The notes under the pieces were generated by a model, which had not been told where the DNA came from, made no database searches, and saw nothing but the letters and a program-made list of their open reading frames with translations. The position numbers were made by a program, and so were the translations under genes. Positions 47,355 to 59,755 of a stretch of 64,000 nt of DNA are shown one piece after another. This DNA comes from Luzula sylvatica. Its lineage: Eukaryota; Streptophyta; Magnoliopsida; Poales; Juncaceae. The stretch covers positions 22,869,150 through 22,933,149 of the forward strand of contig OX326960.1 of NCBI GenBank assembly GCA_946800325.1, read 5' to 3'. Numbering within the stretch: the first letter of the stretch is position 1; every line of letters begins with the position of its first letter.

Positions 47355-47879
47355 AATAGTTTCTAGCAAGTTTTCTCTATTAATTGAAATTTTCGAACAT
47401 CTAACATTATTGTTTTTGAACCTGAACATCAAGAATAAATAAGTCAAAGCAATAAATGCATAGAAAGATTTTTCTCCACTTCATTGAATTAAAATTGTTG
47501 GTTTTTAAACGAATTTTCACCGAACCACCATTTCTACTCTCTAAACCCTAATTTTACATAATATTTGAAGAATTATGGTTGAAATCTTTTAAGTGATTCT
47601 TTCGGGGATTCAAACCCTAATCAATATTTTTCACAAATTAATGAGTTTTTGACAATTTGATCGATCCTCGATTTACATGACACACCATTTTCAATAAATG
47701 AACCCATTTTGAACTTGGAATTTCTAAAAAGTTTTGTTTGAACCAATTTAGTAAGTTTTGCTTAAATCTAAAATTTGACAATTTGCACTTTAAGAGCTCG
47801 ACCGTTCATGGGGATTCGAAATTAAACTAACGGGAACCAATTTGCGCTCAAGGCTTGATTCGATGAGCTCATGCACCAT
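47355..47879. other. Non-coding 3' internal region of the gypsy element
   Basis: No env-like open frame is present. AT-rich sequence with no motif beyond short direct repeats of TTTGACAATTTG. Confidence 0.5.
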
Positions 47880-48165
47880 GATTAAGTAATGAGTGGTGTG
47901 AGTCATGACCACTTGTTGGCTAAAGGGGTGCATGAGTCGTAGTAAACCAAAGTAGCCGGTTCTTGGTGTGAGTCATGATCAAGAGTCGATGCGAAAAAGT
48001 TTTCTACAATCTCGGATTAAAGCGCTTTCGATTGTCGAGTCCGTGCGATTGATTAAGTAATGAGTGGTGTGAGTCATGACCACTTGTTGGCTAAAGATTG
48101 CACGGATCCATGGGGTTTTACTAAGTAATGAGTGGTGTGAGTCATGACCACTTGTTATCCCAAGG
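47880..48165 (+). repeat. Three copies of a GTGTGAGTCATGACCACTTG module
   Basis: TAAGTAATGAGTGGTGTGAG followed by TCATGACCACTTGTT stands near 47884, 48055 and 48123, and a shorter TTGGTGTGAGTCATGATCAAG near 47963. The module contains TGAGTCA (bZIP/GCN4-type site) overlapping the palindrome GTCATGAC, flanked by AGTGGT...ACCACT arms. Confidence 0.85.
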
Positions 48166-48709
48166 GACACACATGGGGACCATCGAAAGCAATAACGAAC
48201 AAAAGAAAAGAAATAAAAAGAATAAAAGAAAAGTAAAAAGAATAAAAAGGAAAAAAAAAAAAAAGAGTTCAAAATTCGAGCGCAAATTGGGAAAATTTAG
48301 TAGAAATCGAAGATGAACCAAGTACTAACGTACCGAACGGTTTAAAAGTGACAATTTACACTTACGAAACGATTTTTGCAAAACGGAAAAATTGGTTTTC
48401 ATTAATACTTTTTCATGAAGATCCTTGTGAATTGTGGAGTGAAAAGAATTGAATGATGGTGTTTAATCATCTTTTTCGGTTGAGATCATTTGCTCTAGTA
48501 AACTCTTCGAATTTGTGCAATTTATTGAAATAGATTCTATATTTGATCGACCTATATCTCTCTAAATATTAGTAATCATTATGAAATAAGAGTAACCAAT
48601 TTTCCTTGTGAAATTAGTTTTCGAACCAACAATATAATTTCAACAAAATCATATGCAATTCTCTCTTATGCTTGACTTTTATATTCCAATTGATCGAGGA
48701 CGATCAAGG
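48166..48709. other. 3' untranslated region of the gypsy element with A/G-rich tract
   Basis: 48195-48265 is nearly all A and G (AAAGAAAAG, AATAAAAAG units). The rest is AT-rich and shows no gene. Confidence 0.5.
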
Positions 48710-48728
48710 ATTTAAGTGTGGGGGTATT
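48710..48728 (+). promoter_or_regulatory. Polypurine tract before the 3' LTR
   Basis: GGATTTAAGTGTGGGGGTATT leads directly into TGATG of the LTR. Position and G-run fit the second-strand primer site, although it has several pyrimidines. Confidence 0.55.
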
Positions 48729-50405
48729 TGATGTGAGGCAAATAAGGCACAAATTTGATGCTTAATTTAGGGATTTTAGCCCTTGTGAAGAGCAATTCTA
48801 TATACTTTATTAATCATATTTGAGATAACATGAATATTTCTTCACTAAGTGTGTTTATTTTATTGCTTAATCACAGGAATTAGAAGGAATTTCTGGGAAT
48901 TTGGAGAGTGTAGTTGTCTCCAACACGTCAAGAGGAGTGAAAACGATATATTACTCCGATATATTCGGTTAATGAATGAGACGGGAGGCAAATAATTATC
49001 ATGATAAAAACTTACACAAAAGTCTACACGAAAACCACTCAATCCTTATCCCTTATCCTGCCCACCTACCTTTGGTGGGAATTACCTCCTTACCCCCAAT
49101 CCTCTCCACCAACTCGTGGCCAATAAGAAGACTCCATGAGTGCTATAAATATGACCACAAGGGCCACGAGTTTGATACGCTCTTTTACGCCCATTCTCTC
49201 TCTCTTTCTCTCTCCCTCTTAAGCAAGTCCAAGAACTTTCAAGAATACGCAAGAATTGCAACTACGAACGATAATTTTCTAAGATCGATCACCGAATAGA
49301 AGCTCACTTCATTCGGTGAATCGGTTTACACTTCGGCTAAGGAAAAGTTGTGGAATTAGGGTGAAACTTATTTCATTCGAACTTTCACAAGCAAGGAGTC
49401 GAGCTTTCTCGGCGTGATTGGTTGGAAGCTTCTTTTCAATCGACCTTTGCACATCTCGAGCCCACCCAACCGGTACGAAGCTCACTTCTATTGACGGGTG
49501 GATCGGTACGAAAGGAAATTGTTGGGCGCATTGACTAGCTCTCTAGCAACTCGAACAACAAGGAAGGCACTCAAGACGAGACTCGGAGCTCTCTTCATCT
49601 CTCTAGGTGTTTTCCTTCCTTTCTTGCATTTCTTGTAGCATAAAATTACTTGGATTTGTGTGAATCTCTTTTCTTGTTTGAATCTTTTGATTGCTTGAAT
49701 GAATCCTTGTTAATTGTTTGAATTGTTCTTGTTTGAATCAAAACCTTGTTCACAATTTGCTCTTAGTATGATCTTTGTCCATTAATTACTGTTAGAACTT
49801 AGTTCATTGTTCCTTAATTCAATCATTAATCTTCCCTTTCAAACTGCTCCCAATTCAAATCTCAAAACAGAATTCCAGTGAATACTCCGTTGTAACGGAA
49901 CTCATACTGCGTTGTAACGGACTTGGTGGTTAGTACTTGATTTTCAGTCTATTGAGACTCCGTTGTAACGTAGTTGATGTCCGTTGTAACGGACTAGTGG
50001 AGTGAAGCACTCATGATTACTCTTAACAGTCCGTTGTAACGAAGTATTACGTCCGTTGTAACGGATACACCAATCCGTTGTTACGCTACTACTATACGTT
50101 GTAACGGACTACCTCTTTCCGTTGTAACGGAATACTGTGCGTTGTAACGGACGTTCGTTTCAATCTCCACGTTAAACATAACCCTAAGTTCCGTTGTAAC
50201 GGAACTTAACTCCGTTGTAACGGACTATCTTCTGTGAATTTTCTTCGTTATTTCTCATCCATTTTGATCCAAATTTTGACGCAATTGCTCCCCGTGGAAC
50301 GAATCTATACATTTGCCACTGTACAAACTTAGATTACAAATTTTGTTGATTGTTCGGGGTTTTACCACAACGACATATTAAACACGCCAAAAACCACGCT
50401 CATCA
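48729..50405 (+). repeat. 3' LTR of the gypsy element
   Basis: 1,677 bp. It differs from the 5' LTR by about 12 substitutions and an extra TTTA near 48855. TATAAATA is at 49144-49151, and the CCGTTGTAACGG array at 49887-50223 is conserved in number and spacing. Confidence 0.95.
49887..50223 (+). repeat. Phased CCGTTGTAACGG array in the 3' LTR
   Basis: Same twelve motif copies as at 34711-35047, shifted by 15,176 bp. None of the substitutions between the LTRs falls inside a motif core. Confidence 0.95.
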
Positions 50406-53400
50406 TACTCCATAATTGAAGACTAACACACACAAATTTCAATTTTTTCAAAAATTTCATAAAAATGCAAAAACCGAAGTATAACACCTTCAAAAAATAG
50501 AATCAAGATATTTTTGTAAAAATTGTTTAAATTTAAGTGTACCACAAGCAAAATAATCAATTTACATGTCTTACTCAAAATACTCCGTAATTGAACACAA
50601 ACACACACAAATTTCAATTTTTTCAAAAAAATATTAAAAATGCAAAAATAGAAGTCTAACACCTTCAAAAAATTCAATTACGATATTTAAAAAAAAATAT
50701 TAAAATGGAAGTGTAACACAAGTAAAATACTCAATTTTTGTGTCGTACTCAAGATACTCCCTAATTGAAAACTCACACACACAAATTTAAATTTTTTCAA
50801 AACATTCATAAAAACGCATAAACTGATGTCTAACACCTTCAAAAAAATTCAATTATGATATTCTTGCAAAAATTGTTAAAACTTAAGTGTAACACAAGCA
50901 AAATACTAAATTTTCTTGTCGTACTCTAAATACTCCGTAATTGAAGACTCACACACACAAATTTCTATTTTTTCAAAAATTTATGAAAAATGCGAAAATA
51001 GAAGTCTAACACCTTCAAAAGAGAGAATTATGATATTTTTTAAAAAAATATTAAAATTGAAGTGTAACACAAGTAAAATACTCAATTTTTGTGTCATACT
51101 CAAAATACTTCGTAATTGAAGACTAACACACACAAATTTCAATTTTTTTAAACTTTCTTAAAACTGCAAAAACTAAAGTCTAACACCTTCAAAAAATTCA
51201 ATTAAGATATTTTTGTTAAAAATGATCAAATAGAAGTGTAACACAAGCAAAACACTCAATTTTCATGTCGTACTCTAAATACTCCATAATTGAAGACTAA
51301 CACACACAAATTTCAATTTTTTAAAAAATTTCATAAAAATGCAAAAACTGAAGTCTAACACCTTCGAAAATTGAATCAAGATATTTTTGTAAAAAATGTT
51401 CAAATTTATGTGTACCACAAGCATACTACTCAATTTACAAGTCGTACTCAAAATACTCCGTAATTGAAGACAATACTCACAAATTTCAATTTTGTAAAAA
51501 ATTTATTACAAATGCAAACACAAAAGTCTAACACCTTAAAAAAAAAATTCTACTATGATATTTTTTGACAAAATATTAAAATTGAAGTGTAACACAAGTA
51601 AAATACTCAATTTTTGTGTCGTACACAAAATACTTCGTAATTGAAGACTAACACACACAAATTTTAATTTTTTCAAAACTTTCTTAAAACTCCAAAAACT
51701 AATGTCTAACATCTTAAAAAAATTCAATGAAGATATTTTTGAAAAAAATGTTCAAATTGAAGTGTAACACAAGCAAAACACTCAATTTTCATGTCGTACT
51801 CTAAATACTCCATAATGGAAGACTAACACACACTTTCAATTTTTTCAAAAATTTCAAAAAAATACAAAAACTGAAGTCTAACACCTTAAAAAAATTGAAT
51901 CAAGATATTTTTGTTAAAATTGTTAAAATTTAAGTGTACCACAACCAAAATACTCAATTTACATGTCGTACTCAAAATACTCCGTAATTGAAGACTAACA
52001 CACACAAATTTCAATTTTTTCAAAAATTTATTAAAAATGCAAAAACAGAAGTCTAACACGTTCAAAAAATTCAACTACGATATTTTTTAAAAAAATATTA
52101 AAATTGAAGTGTAACACAAGTAAAATACTCAATTTTCGCGTCCTACTCAAAATACTCCTTAATTGAAGACTCACACACACAAATTTCAATTTTTTCAAAA
52201 CTTCCTTAAAAACGCAAAAACTGAAGTCTAACACCTTCAGAAAAGTAAATTATGATATTTTTTAAAAATATATTAAAATTGAAGTGTAACACAAGTAAAA
52301 TACTCAATTTTCGTGTCGTACTCAAAATACTCCGTAATTGAAGACTAACACACACAAATTTCATTTTTTTTTCAAAAGTTTCTTAAAAATGCAAAAACTG
52401 AAGTCTAAGACCTTCAACAAATTTAATTAAGATATTTTAAAAAAAAATGTTACAGTTGAAGTGTAACACAAGCAAAATACTCAATTTTCATGTCGTACTC
52501 TAAATACTACATAATTGAAGACTAACACATACAAATTTCAATTTTTTCAAATATTTCTTAAAAATACAAAAACTGAAGTGAAACACCTTCAAAAAATTGA
52601 ATTAAGATATTTTTGTTAAAATTGTTAAAATTTAAGTGTAACACAAGCAAAATAATCAATTTTCTTGTCGTACTCAAAATACTCCGTAATTGAAGACAAC
52701 ACACACAAATTTCAATTTTTTCAAAATTTATTACAAATGCAAAAACAGAAGTCTAACACCTTAAAAAAAAATTCAATGATGATATTTTTAAAAAACTATT
52801 AAAATTGAAGTGTAACACAAGTAAAATACTCAATTTTCGTGTCGTACTCAAAATACTTCGTAATTGAAGACTAACACATACAAATTTAAATTTTTTCAAA
52901 AATTTCTTAAAAATACAAAAACTGAAGTCTAACACCTTCAAAAAATTGAATAAAGTTATTGTTGTAAAAATTGTTAAAATTTAAGTGTAACACAAGCAAA
53001 ATACTCAATTTTCTTGTTGTACTCAAAATACACCGTTATTGAAGGCAACACTCACAAATTTCAATTTTTTCAAAAATTTATTACAAATGCAAAAGTAGAA
53101 GTCTAACACCTTCCAAGTTAAATTATGATATTTTTTAAAAATATATTAAAATTGAAGTGTAACGCATGTAAAATACTCAATATTCGCGTCGCACTCAAAA
53201 TACTTCGTAATTGGAGACTAACACACACAAATTTCAATTTTTTCAAAAATTTCATAAAACTGCAAAAACTGAAGTCTAACACCTATTAAATATTGAATTA
53301 AAATATTTTTGTAAAATTTGTTAAAATTTAAGTGTACCACAAGCAATATACCCAATTTACATGGCTTACTCAAAATACTCCGTAATTGACGACTAACATA

Positions 53401-56400
53401 CGCAAATTTCAATTTTTTCAAAAAATTATTAAAAATGCAAAAACAGAAGTAACCTTCAAAAAATTCAATTACGAAATTTTTTAAAAATATATTAAAATTG
53501 AAGTGTAACACAAGTAAAATACTCAATTTTCGTGTCGTACTCAAAATACTCCGTAATTGAAGACTAACACAGACAAATTTCATTTTTTTTTTCAAAATTT
53601 TCTTAAAAATGCAAAAACTGAAGTTGAAGACGTTCAAAAAATTTAATTAATATATTTTTAAAAAAAATGTTGAAGTTGAAGTGTAACACAAGCAAAATAC
53701 TCAATTTTCATGTCGTACTCTAAATACTCCCTAATTGAAGACTAACACACACAAATTTCAATTTTTTCAAAAAATTTCTTAAAATTACTAAAACTGAAGT
53801 CTAACACCATAAAAAAATTGAATCAAGATATTTTTGTAAAAATTGTTAAAATTTAAGTGTACAACAAGAAAATACTCAATTTACATGTCGTACTCAAAAT
53901 ACTCCATAATTGAAGACAATCACACACAAATTTCAATTTTTTCAAAAAATTATTAAAAATGCAAAAGCAGAAATCTAACACCTTCAAAAAATTCAATTAC
54001 GATATTTTAAAAAAAAAATATTAAAATTGAAGTGTAACACAAGCAAAATACTCAATTTTTTTGTCGTACTCAAAATACTCCGTAATTGAAGACTCACACA
54101 CACAAATTTCAATTTTTTCAAAACTTTCTTAAAAACGCAAAAACTGAAGTCTAACATCTTCAAAAAATTCAATTCAGATATTTTAGCAAAAAAATATTAA
54201 AACTTAAGTGTAATGCAAGCAAAATACTAAATTTTCGTGCCGTACTAAAAAATACTCCGTAATTGAAGACTCACACACACAAATTTCAATTTTTTGGAAA
54301 AATTATGAAAAATTCAAAAATAGAAGTCAAACAACTTCAAAAAAGTCAATTATGATATTTTTAAAAAAAATATTAAAATTGAAGTGTCACACAAGTAAAA
54401 TACTCAATTTTCGTGTCGTACTCAAAATACTCCGTAATTGAAGACTAACACACACAAATTTCATTTTTTTCAAAACTTTCTAACAAATTCAAAAACTGAA
54501 GTCTAAGTCCTTCAAAAATTTAATTAATATATTTTTTAAAAAACTGTTAAAATTGAAGTGTAACACAAGCAAAATACTCAATTTTCATGTCTAACTCTAA
54601 ATACTCCATAATTTAAGACTAACACACACACATTTCAATTTTTTCAAAACCTTCTTAAAACTGCAAAAAACTAAAGTCTGACACCTTCATAAAATTGAAT
54701 AAAGATATTTTTGTAAAAATTGTTAAAATTTAAGTGTAACACAAGCAAAATACTCAATTTTCACGTCGTACTTAAAATACTCCGTAATTGAAGACTAACA
54801 ACACACACAAATTTCAATTTTTTCAAAAATATATTAAAAATGCAAAAATAGAAGTCTAACACCTTAAAAAAAATTCAATTATGATACTTTTAAAAATAAT
54901 ATTAAAATTGAAGTGTAACACAAGTAAAATACCCAATTTTCGTGTCGTACTCAAAATACTCCGTAATTGAAGACTCACACACACAAATTTCAATTTTTTC
55001 AAAACTTTCTTAAAAACACAAAAACTGAATTCTAACACCTTCAAAAAATTCAATCAAGATATTGTTTATAAAAAATGTTAAAACTTGAGTGTAACACATG
55101 CAAAATACACAATTTTCATGTCGTACTCAAAATACTCCGTAATTGAAGACTAACACACACAAATTTCAATTTTTTCCAAATTTTTATAAAAATGCAAAGA
55201 CATAATGCTAACACCTTCAAAAAAGTCAATTAAGATATTTATAAAAAATGTTAAAATCGAAGTATGACACAAGCTAAATACTCAATTTTCTAATCGTACT
55301 CAAAATACTTGTAATTTGTAATTGAAGACAAACACACACAAATTTCAAAATTTTCAACAATTTCATTAAAATGCAAAAACTGAAGTATAACACCTTCAAA
55401 AAATTGAATTAGGATATTTTTTTAAAAAAGTGTTAAAATTGAAGTGTAACACAAGAAAAATACTCAATTTTTACTCTGTACTCAAAATACTCCGTAATTG
55501 AAGACTAACACACAGAAATTCCAATTTTTTCAAAACCTTCGTAAAAATGCAAAATCTGAAGTCTAACACCTTAAAATAATTGAATTAAGATATTTTTGTA
55601 AAAATTGTTAAATTTTAAGTGTAACACAAGCAAAATACTCAATTTTCACGTCGTACTTAAAATACTCCGTAATTGAAGACTAACAACACACACAAATTTC
55701 AATTTTTTCAAAAATATATTAAAAATGCAAAAACAGAAGTCCAACACCTTCAAAAAATTCAATTACGATATTTTTTAAAAAAATATTAAAATTGAAGTGT
55801 AACACAAGTAAAATACTCAATTTTCGTGTCGTACACAAAATACTCCGTAATTGAAGACTCACACACACAAATTTCAATTTTTTCAATTCTTTGTTAAAAA
55901 CGCAAAAACTGAAGTCTAACACCTTAAAAAAATTCAATTAAGATATTTTTGCAAAAATTGTTAAAACTTATGTGTAACGCAAGCAAAATACTAAATTTTC
56001 ACGTCGTACTCAAAATACTCCGTAATTGAAGACTCACACACACAAATTTCAATTTTTTCAAAAATTTATGGAAAATGCAAAAATAGAAGTCTAACACCTT
56101 CAAAAAAGTCAATTATGATATTTTTTAAATATATATTAAAATTGAAGTGTAACACACAAGTAAAATACTCAATTTTCGTGTCGTACTCAAAATACTCCGT
56201 AATTGAAGACTAACACACACAAATTTCATTTTTTTCAAAACTTTCTTACAAATGCAAAAACTGAAGCCTAAGACATTCAAAAAATTTAATCAAGATATTT
56301 TTTAAAAAACTGTTAAAATTGAAGTGTAACACAAGCAAAATACTCAATTTTCATGTCGTACTCTAAATTCTCCATAATTGGGGACTAACACACACAAATT

Positions 56401-57859
56401 TCAATTTTTTCAAAAATTTCTTAAAAATACAAAAACTGATGTTTAACACCTTCAAAAAATTGAACTAAGATATTTTTGTAAAAATTGTTAAAATTTAAGT
56501 GTAACACAAGCTAAATTCTCAATTTACACGTCGTACTCAAAATACTCCGTAATTGAAGACAACACTCACAAATTTCAATGTTTACACATGGAAAAACAGA
56601 AGGCTAACACCTTCAAAAAATTCAATTATGATATTTTTTAAAACAATATTAAAATTGAAGTGTAACACAAGTAAAATACTCAATTTTCGTGTCGTACTCA
56701 AAATACATCGTAATTGAAGACTAACACACACAAATTTCATTTTTTTCAAAAATTTATTACAAATGCAAAAACAGAAGTCTAACACCTTAAGAAAAAATTC
56801 AATTACGATATTTTAAAAAATATATTAAAATTGAAGTGTAACACAAATAAAATACTGAATTTTCCTGTCGTACTCAAAATACTCCGTAATTGAAGACTCA
56901 CACACACAATTTAAATTTTTCCAAAACTTTCTTAAAAATGCAAAAATTGAAGTCTAACAACTGCAAAAAATTCAATCAAGATATTTTTTACAAACAATGT
57001 TAAAATTGAAGTGTAACACATGCAAAATACTCAAATTTCACGTCATACTCAAAATACTCCGTAATTGAAGACTAACACACACAAATTTCAATTTTTTCAA
57101 AAAAATATTCAAAATGCAAAAACAGAAGTCTAACACCTTCAAAAAATTCAATTACGATATTTTTTAAATTTTTTTTAAAATTGAAGTATAACACAAGTAA
57201 AATACTAAATTTTCGTGTCGTACTCAAAATACTCCGTAATTGAAGACTCACACACACAAATTTCAATTTTTTCAATTCTTTCTTAAAAACGCAAAAACTG
57301 AAGTCTAACACCTTAAAAAAATTCAATTAAGATATTTTTTCAAAAATTGTTAAAAGTTATGTGTAACGCAAGCAAAATACTAAATTTTCACGTGGTACTC
57401 AAAATACTTCGTAATTGAAGACTCACACACACAAATTTCAATTTTTTCAAAAAATTATGGAAAATGTAAAAATAGAAGTCTAACACCTTCAAAGAAGTCA
57501 ATTACGATATTTTTTAAAATATATTAAAATTGAAGTGTAACACAAGTAAAATACTCAATTTTCGTGTCGTACTCAAAATATTCCGTAATTGAAGACTAAT
57601 ACAAACAAATTTCATTTTTTTCAAAACTTTCTTACAAATGCAAAAACTGAAGTCTAAGACCTTCAAAAATTATAATTAAGATATTTTTAAAAAAACTGTT
57701 ATAACTGAAGTTTAACACAAGCAAAATACTCAATTTTCATGTCGTACCGTAAATACTCCATAATTTGAGACTAACACACACAAATTTCAATTTTTTCAAA
57801 AAATTCTTAAAAATACAAAAACCGAAGTCTAACACCTTCAAAAAATTGAACTAAGATAT
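50406..57859. repeat. Satellite array, about 174-bp monomer, right part
   Basis: Same satellite, orientation and phase as 20414-33556, interrupted only by the gypsy element. TACTCC anchors at 50406, 50581, 50755, 50931 and 51105 give 174-176 bp. About 43 monomers. Monomer types alternate: those with TTTTTGTAAAAATTGTTAAAA, those with TTTTTTAAAAATATATTAAAA, and those with AAAACACTC or CTAAATTTTC. The array ends abruptly at the copia LTR. Confidence 0.95.
55719..57390. repeat. Higher-order repeat of about 1,385 bp (8 monomers) in the right array
   Basis: Two marked monomers containing CAATTCTTTGTTAAAAACGC and TTATGTGTAACGCAAGC near 55730-55990 reappear near 57115-57375 with the same neighbours. 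The offset of about 1,385 bp equals eight monomers. Confidence 0.65.
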
Positions 57860-58920
57860 TGAAGGAAATACAGTTTTGGATCATCGCTAAAATGGTACGT
57901 AGGACAAACGAACGTACGCGTTCGTGGGCATACGAAACAGATTAGTAAAACTGGTATAACTTTCAGTAGGAAACTAATATTTGAATGGTTCAAATTGGGT
58001 TAGTTAGATAATGAGATTATCTAGAACTTTCATGTTGTAATATGTTTCATTTGAGCGAAGTATCAGTATCGTTCTAATGAAATACCGAAAGGGTGCGACA
58101 GTTTGACATACAGTCAGTAAAACGGCCGTAACTTTCGGGTCCGAACTCCAATTGGGCTGGGCCAAATTGGGTTGGAAAGATAATTAGATTATCTACAACT
58201 TTCGTAATGTTCAAAGTCGGTTGGAACGATTTAATATTTTCGTTCTGACAGATTACTGAAAGGGTGTATGCAGTTTTCTGTTTGAAAAGGTGTATAGAAG
58301 ATATACATACCTTTTGGCCCATCCTTATCCTATGGAATATATATAGGATGTTTCTCTCTCTCTCATCAGTCCAACCAGTTGAATAATTAGATTAGTTCAA
58401 CCAGAAAATTAATGGAGTTAATTTAGAGTTAATCCAGAAATTAAGAGACTCTAATCACTTGATGAAAGAGTGCGAAGAGATTGAGAGAGAAGGAGAAAAG
58501 AATTTTCTCCGTCTAGAGAATCGAAACGCAATCATGCAAGTTCGCCGGTGCATCGTCTAGGCAGGTGCATCCGCGACCGAGGTGCTACACATGTGGCTCT
58601 TCGTTGTGATCAAACCGGAGAAGTAATCGAGTAACGGGCTGTGGAATCATGCGGGCATGGAACGCACGAAGACAACCCGAGGCGTGTCGAAACGGTGGGA
58701 GACGTGTGGTATGAGACGTATGGGCTAGTCACCAACGTGACACCGAAGGAAATAGAAGGCGGCGATCAACCCTTCGTGTGCCATCAATTTGGCACTGGTA
58801 TGAATCTGTCCTTCTATTCGCATCGTACCCTCGAAGTCGTGGCGTGATCTCGGGAATCGGGGAATCGAACCGGGCCTACATATCTGCTGCGCGGGCCCGG
58901 GGTCGAGGATATTCCCAACA
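57860..58920 (+). repeat. 5' LTR of the copia element
   Basis: 1,061 bp. Ends TGAAGGAAATA and TATTCCCAACA form an imperfect inverted pair. A TATA-like ATATATATAG lies at 58337-58346, followed by (TC)n. Two modules of about 170 bp at 57945-58290 recur in the leader. An open frame at 58641-58847 has no recognisable product. Confidence 0.8.
58337..58346 (+). promoter_or_regulatory. TATA box in the copia LTR
   Basis: ATATATATAG followed about 20 bp later by TCTCTCTCTC, a usual plant LTR promoter layout. Confidence 0.5.
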
Positions 58921-58921
58921 G

Positions 58922-58933
58922 TGGTATCAGAGC
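58922..58933 (+). promoter_or_regulatory. Primer-binding site, initiator-Met tRNA type
   Basis: TGGTATCAGAGC begins two bases after the LTR and is the standard plant copia primer site, complementary to the initiator tRNA-Met 3' end. Confidence 0.9.
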
Positions 58934-59189
58934 GATCGCCATCGATTCGAGGGTCGAATCATAGTCGTATATTAGATATACGCACGGGTTATCAAAGTTC
59001 GTACCCGTTTGCATGATGTTACATATAGAGAAACTCAAATTCCGTTAAAATCACAAGTGGAATTCGCTAGAGATCGATCAAAAGTTGATTGAGAGTATCT
59101 AGGAATGATCATGAAAAAGTTTCATGATTTATCGTTTTGGAAACGAGCGAAAACGGACGAAACGGCAAAATCTGCAGAAAGTTAGAATA

Positions 59190-59755
59190 CGAAACAGTGA
59201 GTAAAACTAAGATAATTTTCAGTGGGAAACTCCAAATTGATTGGATCAAATTGGCGTAGTTATATAATGAGATTATCTATGACTTTGATACAGAAAGTTT
59301 TTTCATTTGAGCGAATTATCAGTGTCGTTTTTATGGAATACTGAAAGGGTGCGACTGTTTGACATACAGAGACTAAAACGTCCGTATATGTCGCATCGAA
59401 ACTCCAATTGAGTCCAATCCAATTGGGTTAGTTAGATAATAAGATTATCTAGAACTTTCGTTCACGTTTAAAGTCGGTTGGAACAATTTAATATTTTTGT
59501 TTCAACAGAATACTGAAAAGGTGTCTGTAGTTTTCTGGTTGAAAAGGTGTATATTGGATATACTTACCTTTTCGTTTGTTCGTATTTTACTAAAACTGGT
59601 ATAACTTTCAGTAGAAAATTCCGATTTGAATGGTTCAAATTGTTTTAGTTAAATAATTAGATTATCTAGAACTTTCATGTTGTAATATAATTTATTTGAG
59701 CGAAGTATTAGTGTCGTTCTAATGAAATAACGAAAGGGTGCAGAAAAATAGTTTT
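59190..59755 (+). repeat. Three leader modules related to the copia LTR
   Basis: Modules with AAAACT..TATAACTTTCAGT, AACTCCAATTG, GATTATCTAGAACTTTC and TACTGAAAGGGTGC start near 59195, 59370 and 59585. The first two correspond in order to the two modules at 57945-58290 in the LTR. Confidence 0.75.

Larger units (their letters stand above)
33557..50405 (+). mobile_element. Athila-like Ty3/gypsy LTR retrotransposon inserted in the satellite, 16.8 kb
   Basis: LTRs at 33557-35229 and 48729-50405 begin TGATG and end CATCA. TACTC is duplicated at 33552-33556 and 50406-50410, and joining the flanks restores a normal satellite monomer. A primer site complementary to tRNA-Asp follows the 5' LTR. One reading frame covers gag, protease, RT, RNase H and integrase in that order, interrupted by two stops. 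The element is enlarged by a CACTA insertion (40857-44937) and a second copy of 1,921 bp (44938-46858). By eye the LTRs differ at about 12 substitutions plus one 4-bp indel. Confidence 0.95.

Noticed and set aside
48976..50405. Reading the 3' LTR and the 1.9-kb duplication as two nested gypsy elements
   Set aside because: There is only one pair of LTRs and one target duplication; copy B lacks gag, protease and RT.
50423..57326. Recurrent minus-strand frames with KFVCVSLQLRSIL
   Set aside because: The satellite period is near 174 bp (3 x 58), so the same frame stays open through neighbouring monomers. No start, codon bias or selection signal is visible. The longest (53218-53637) simply spans several monomers.
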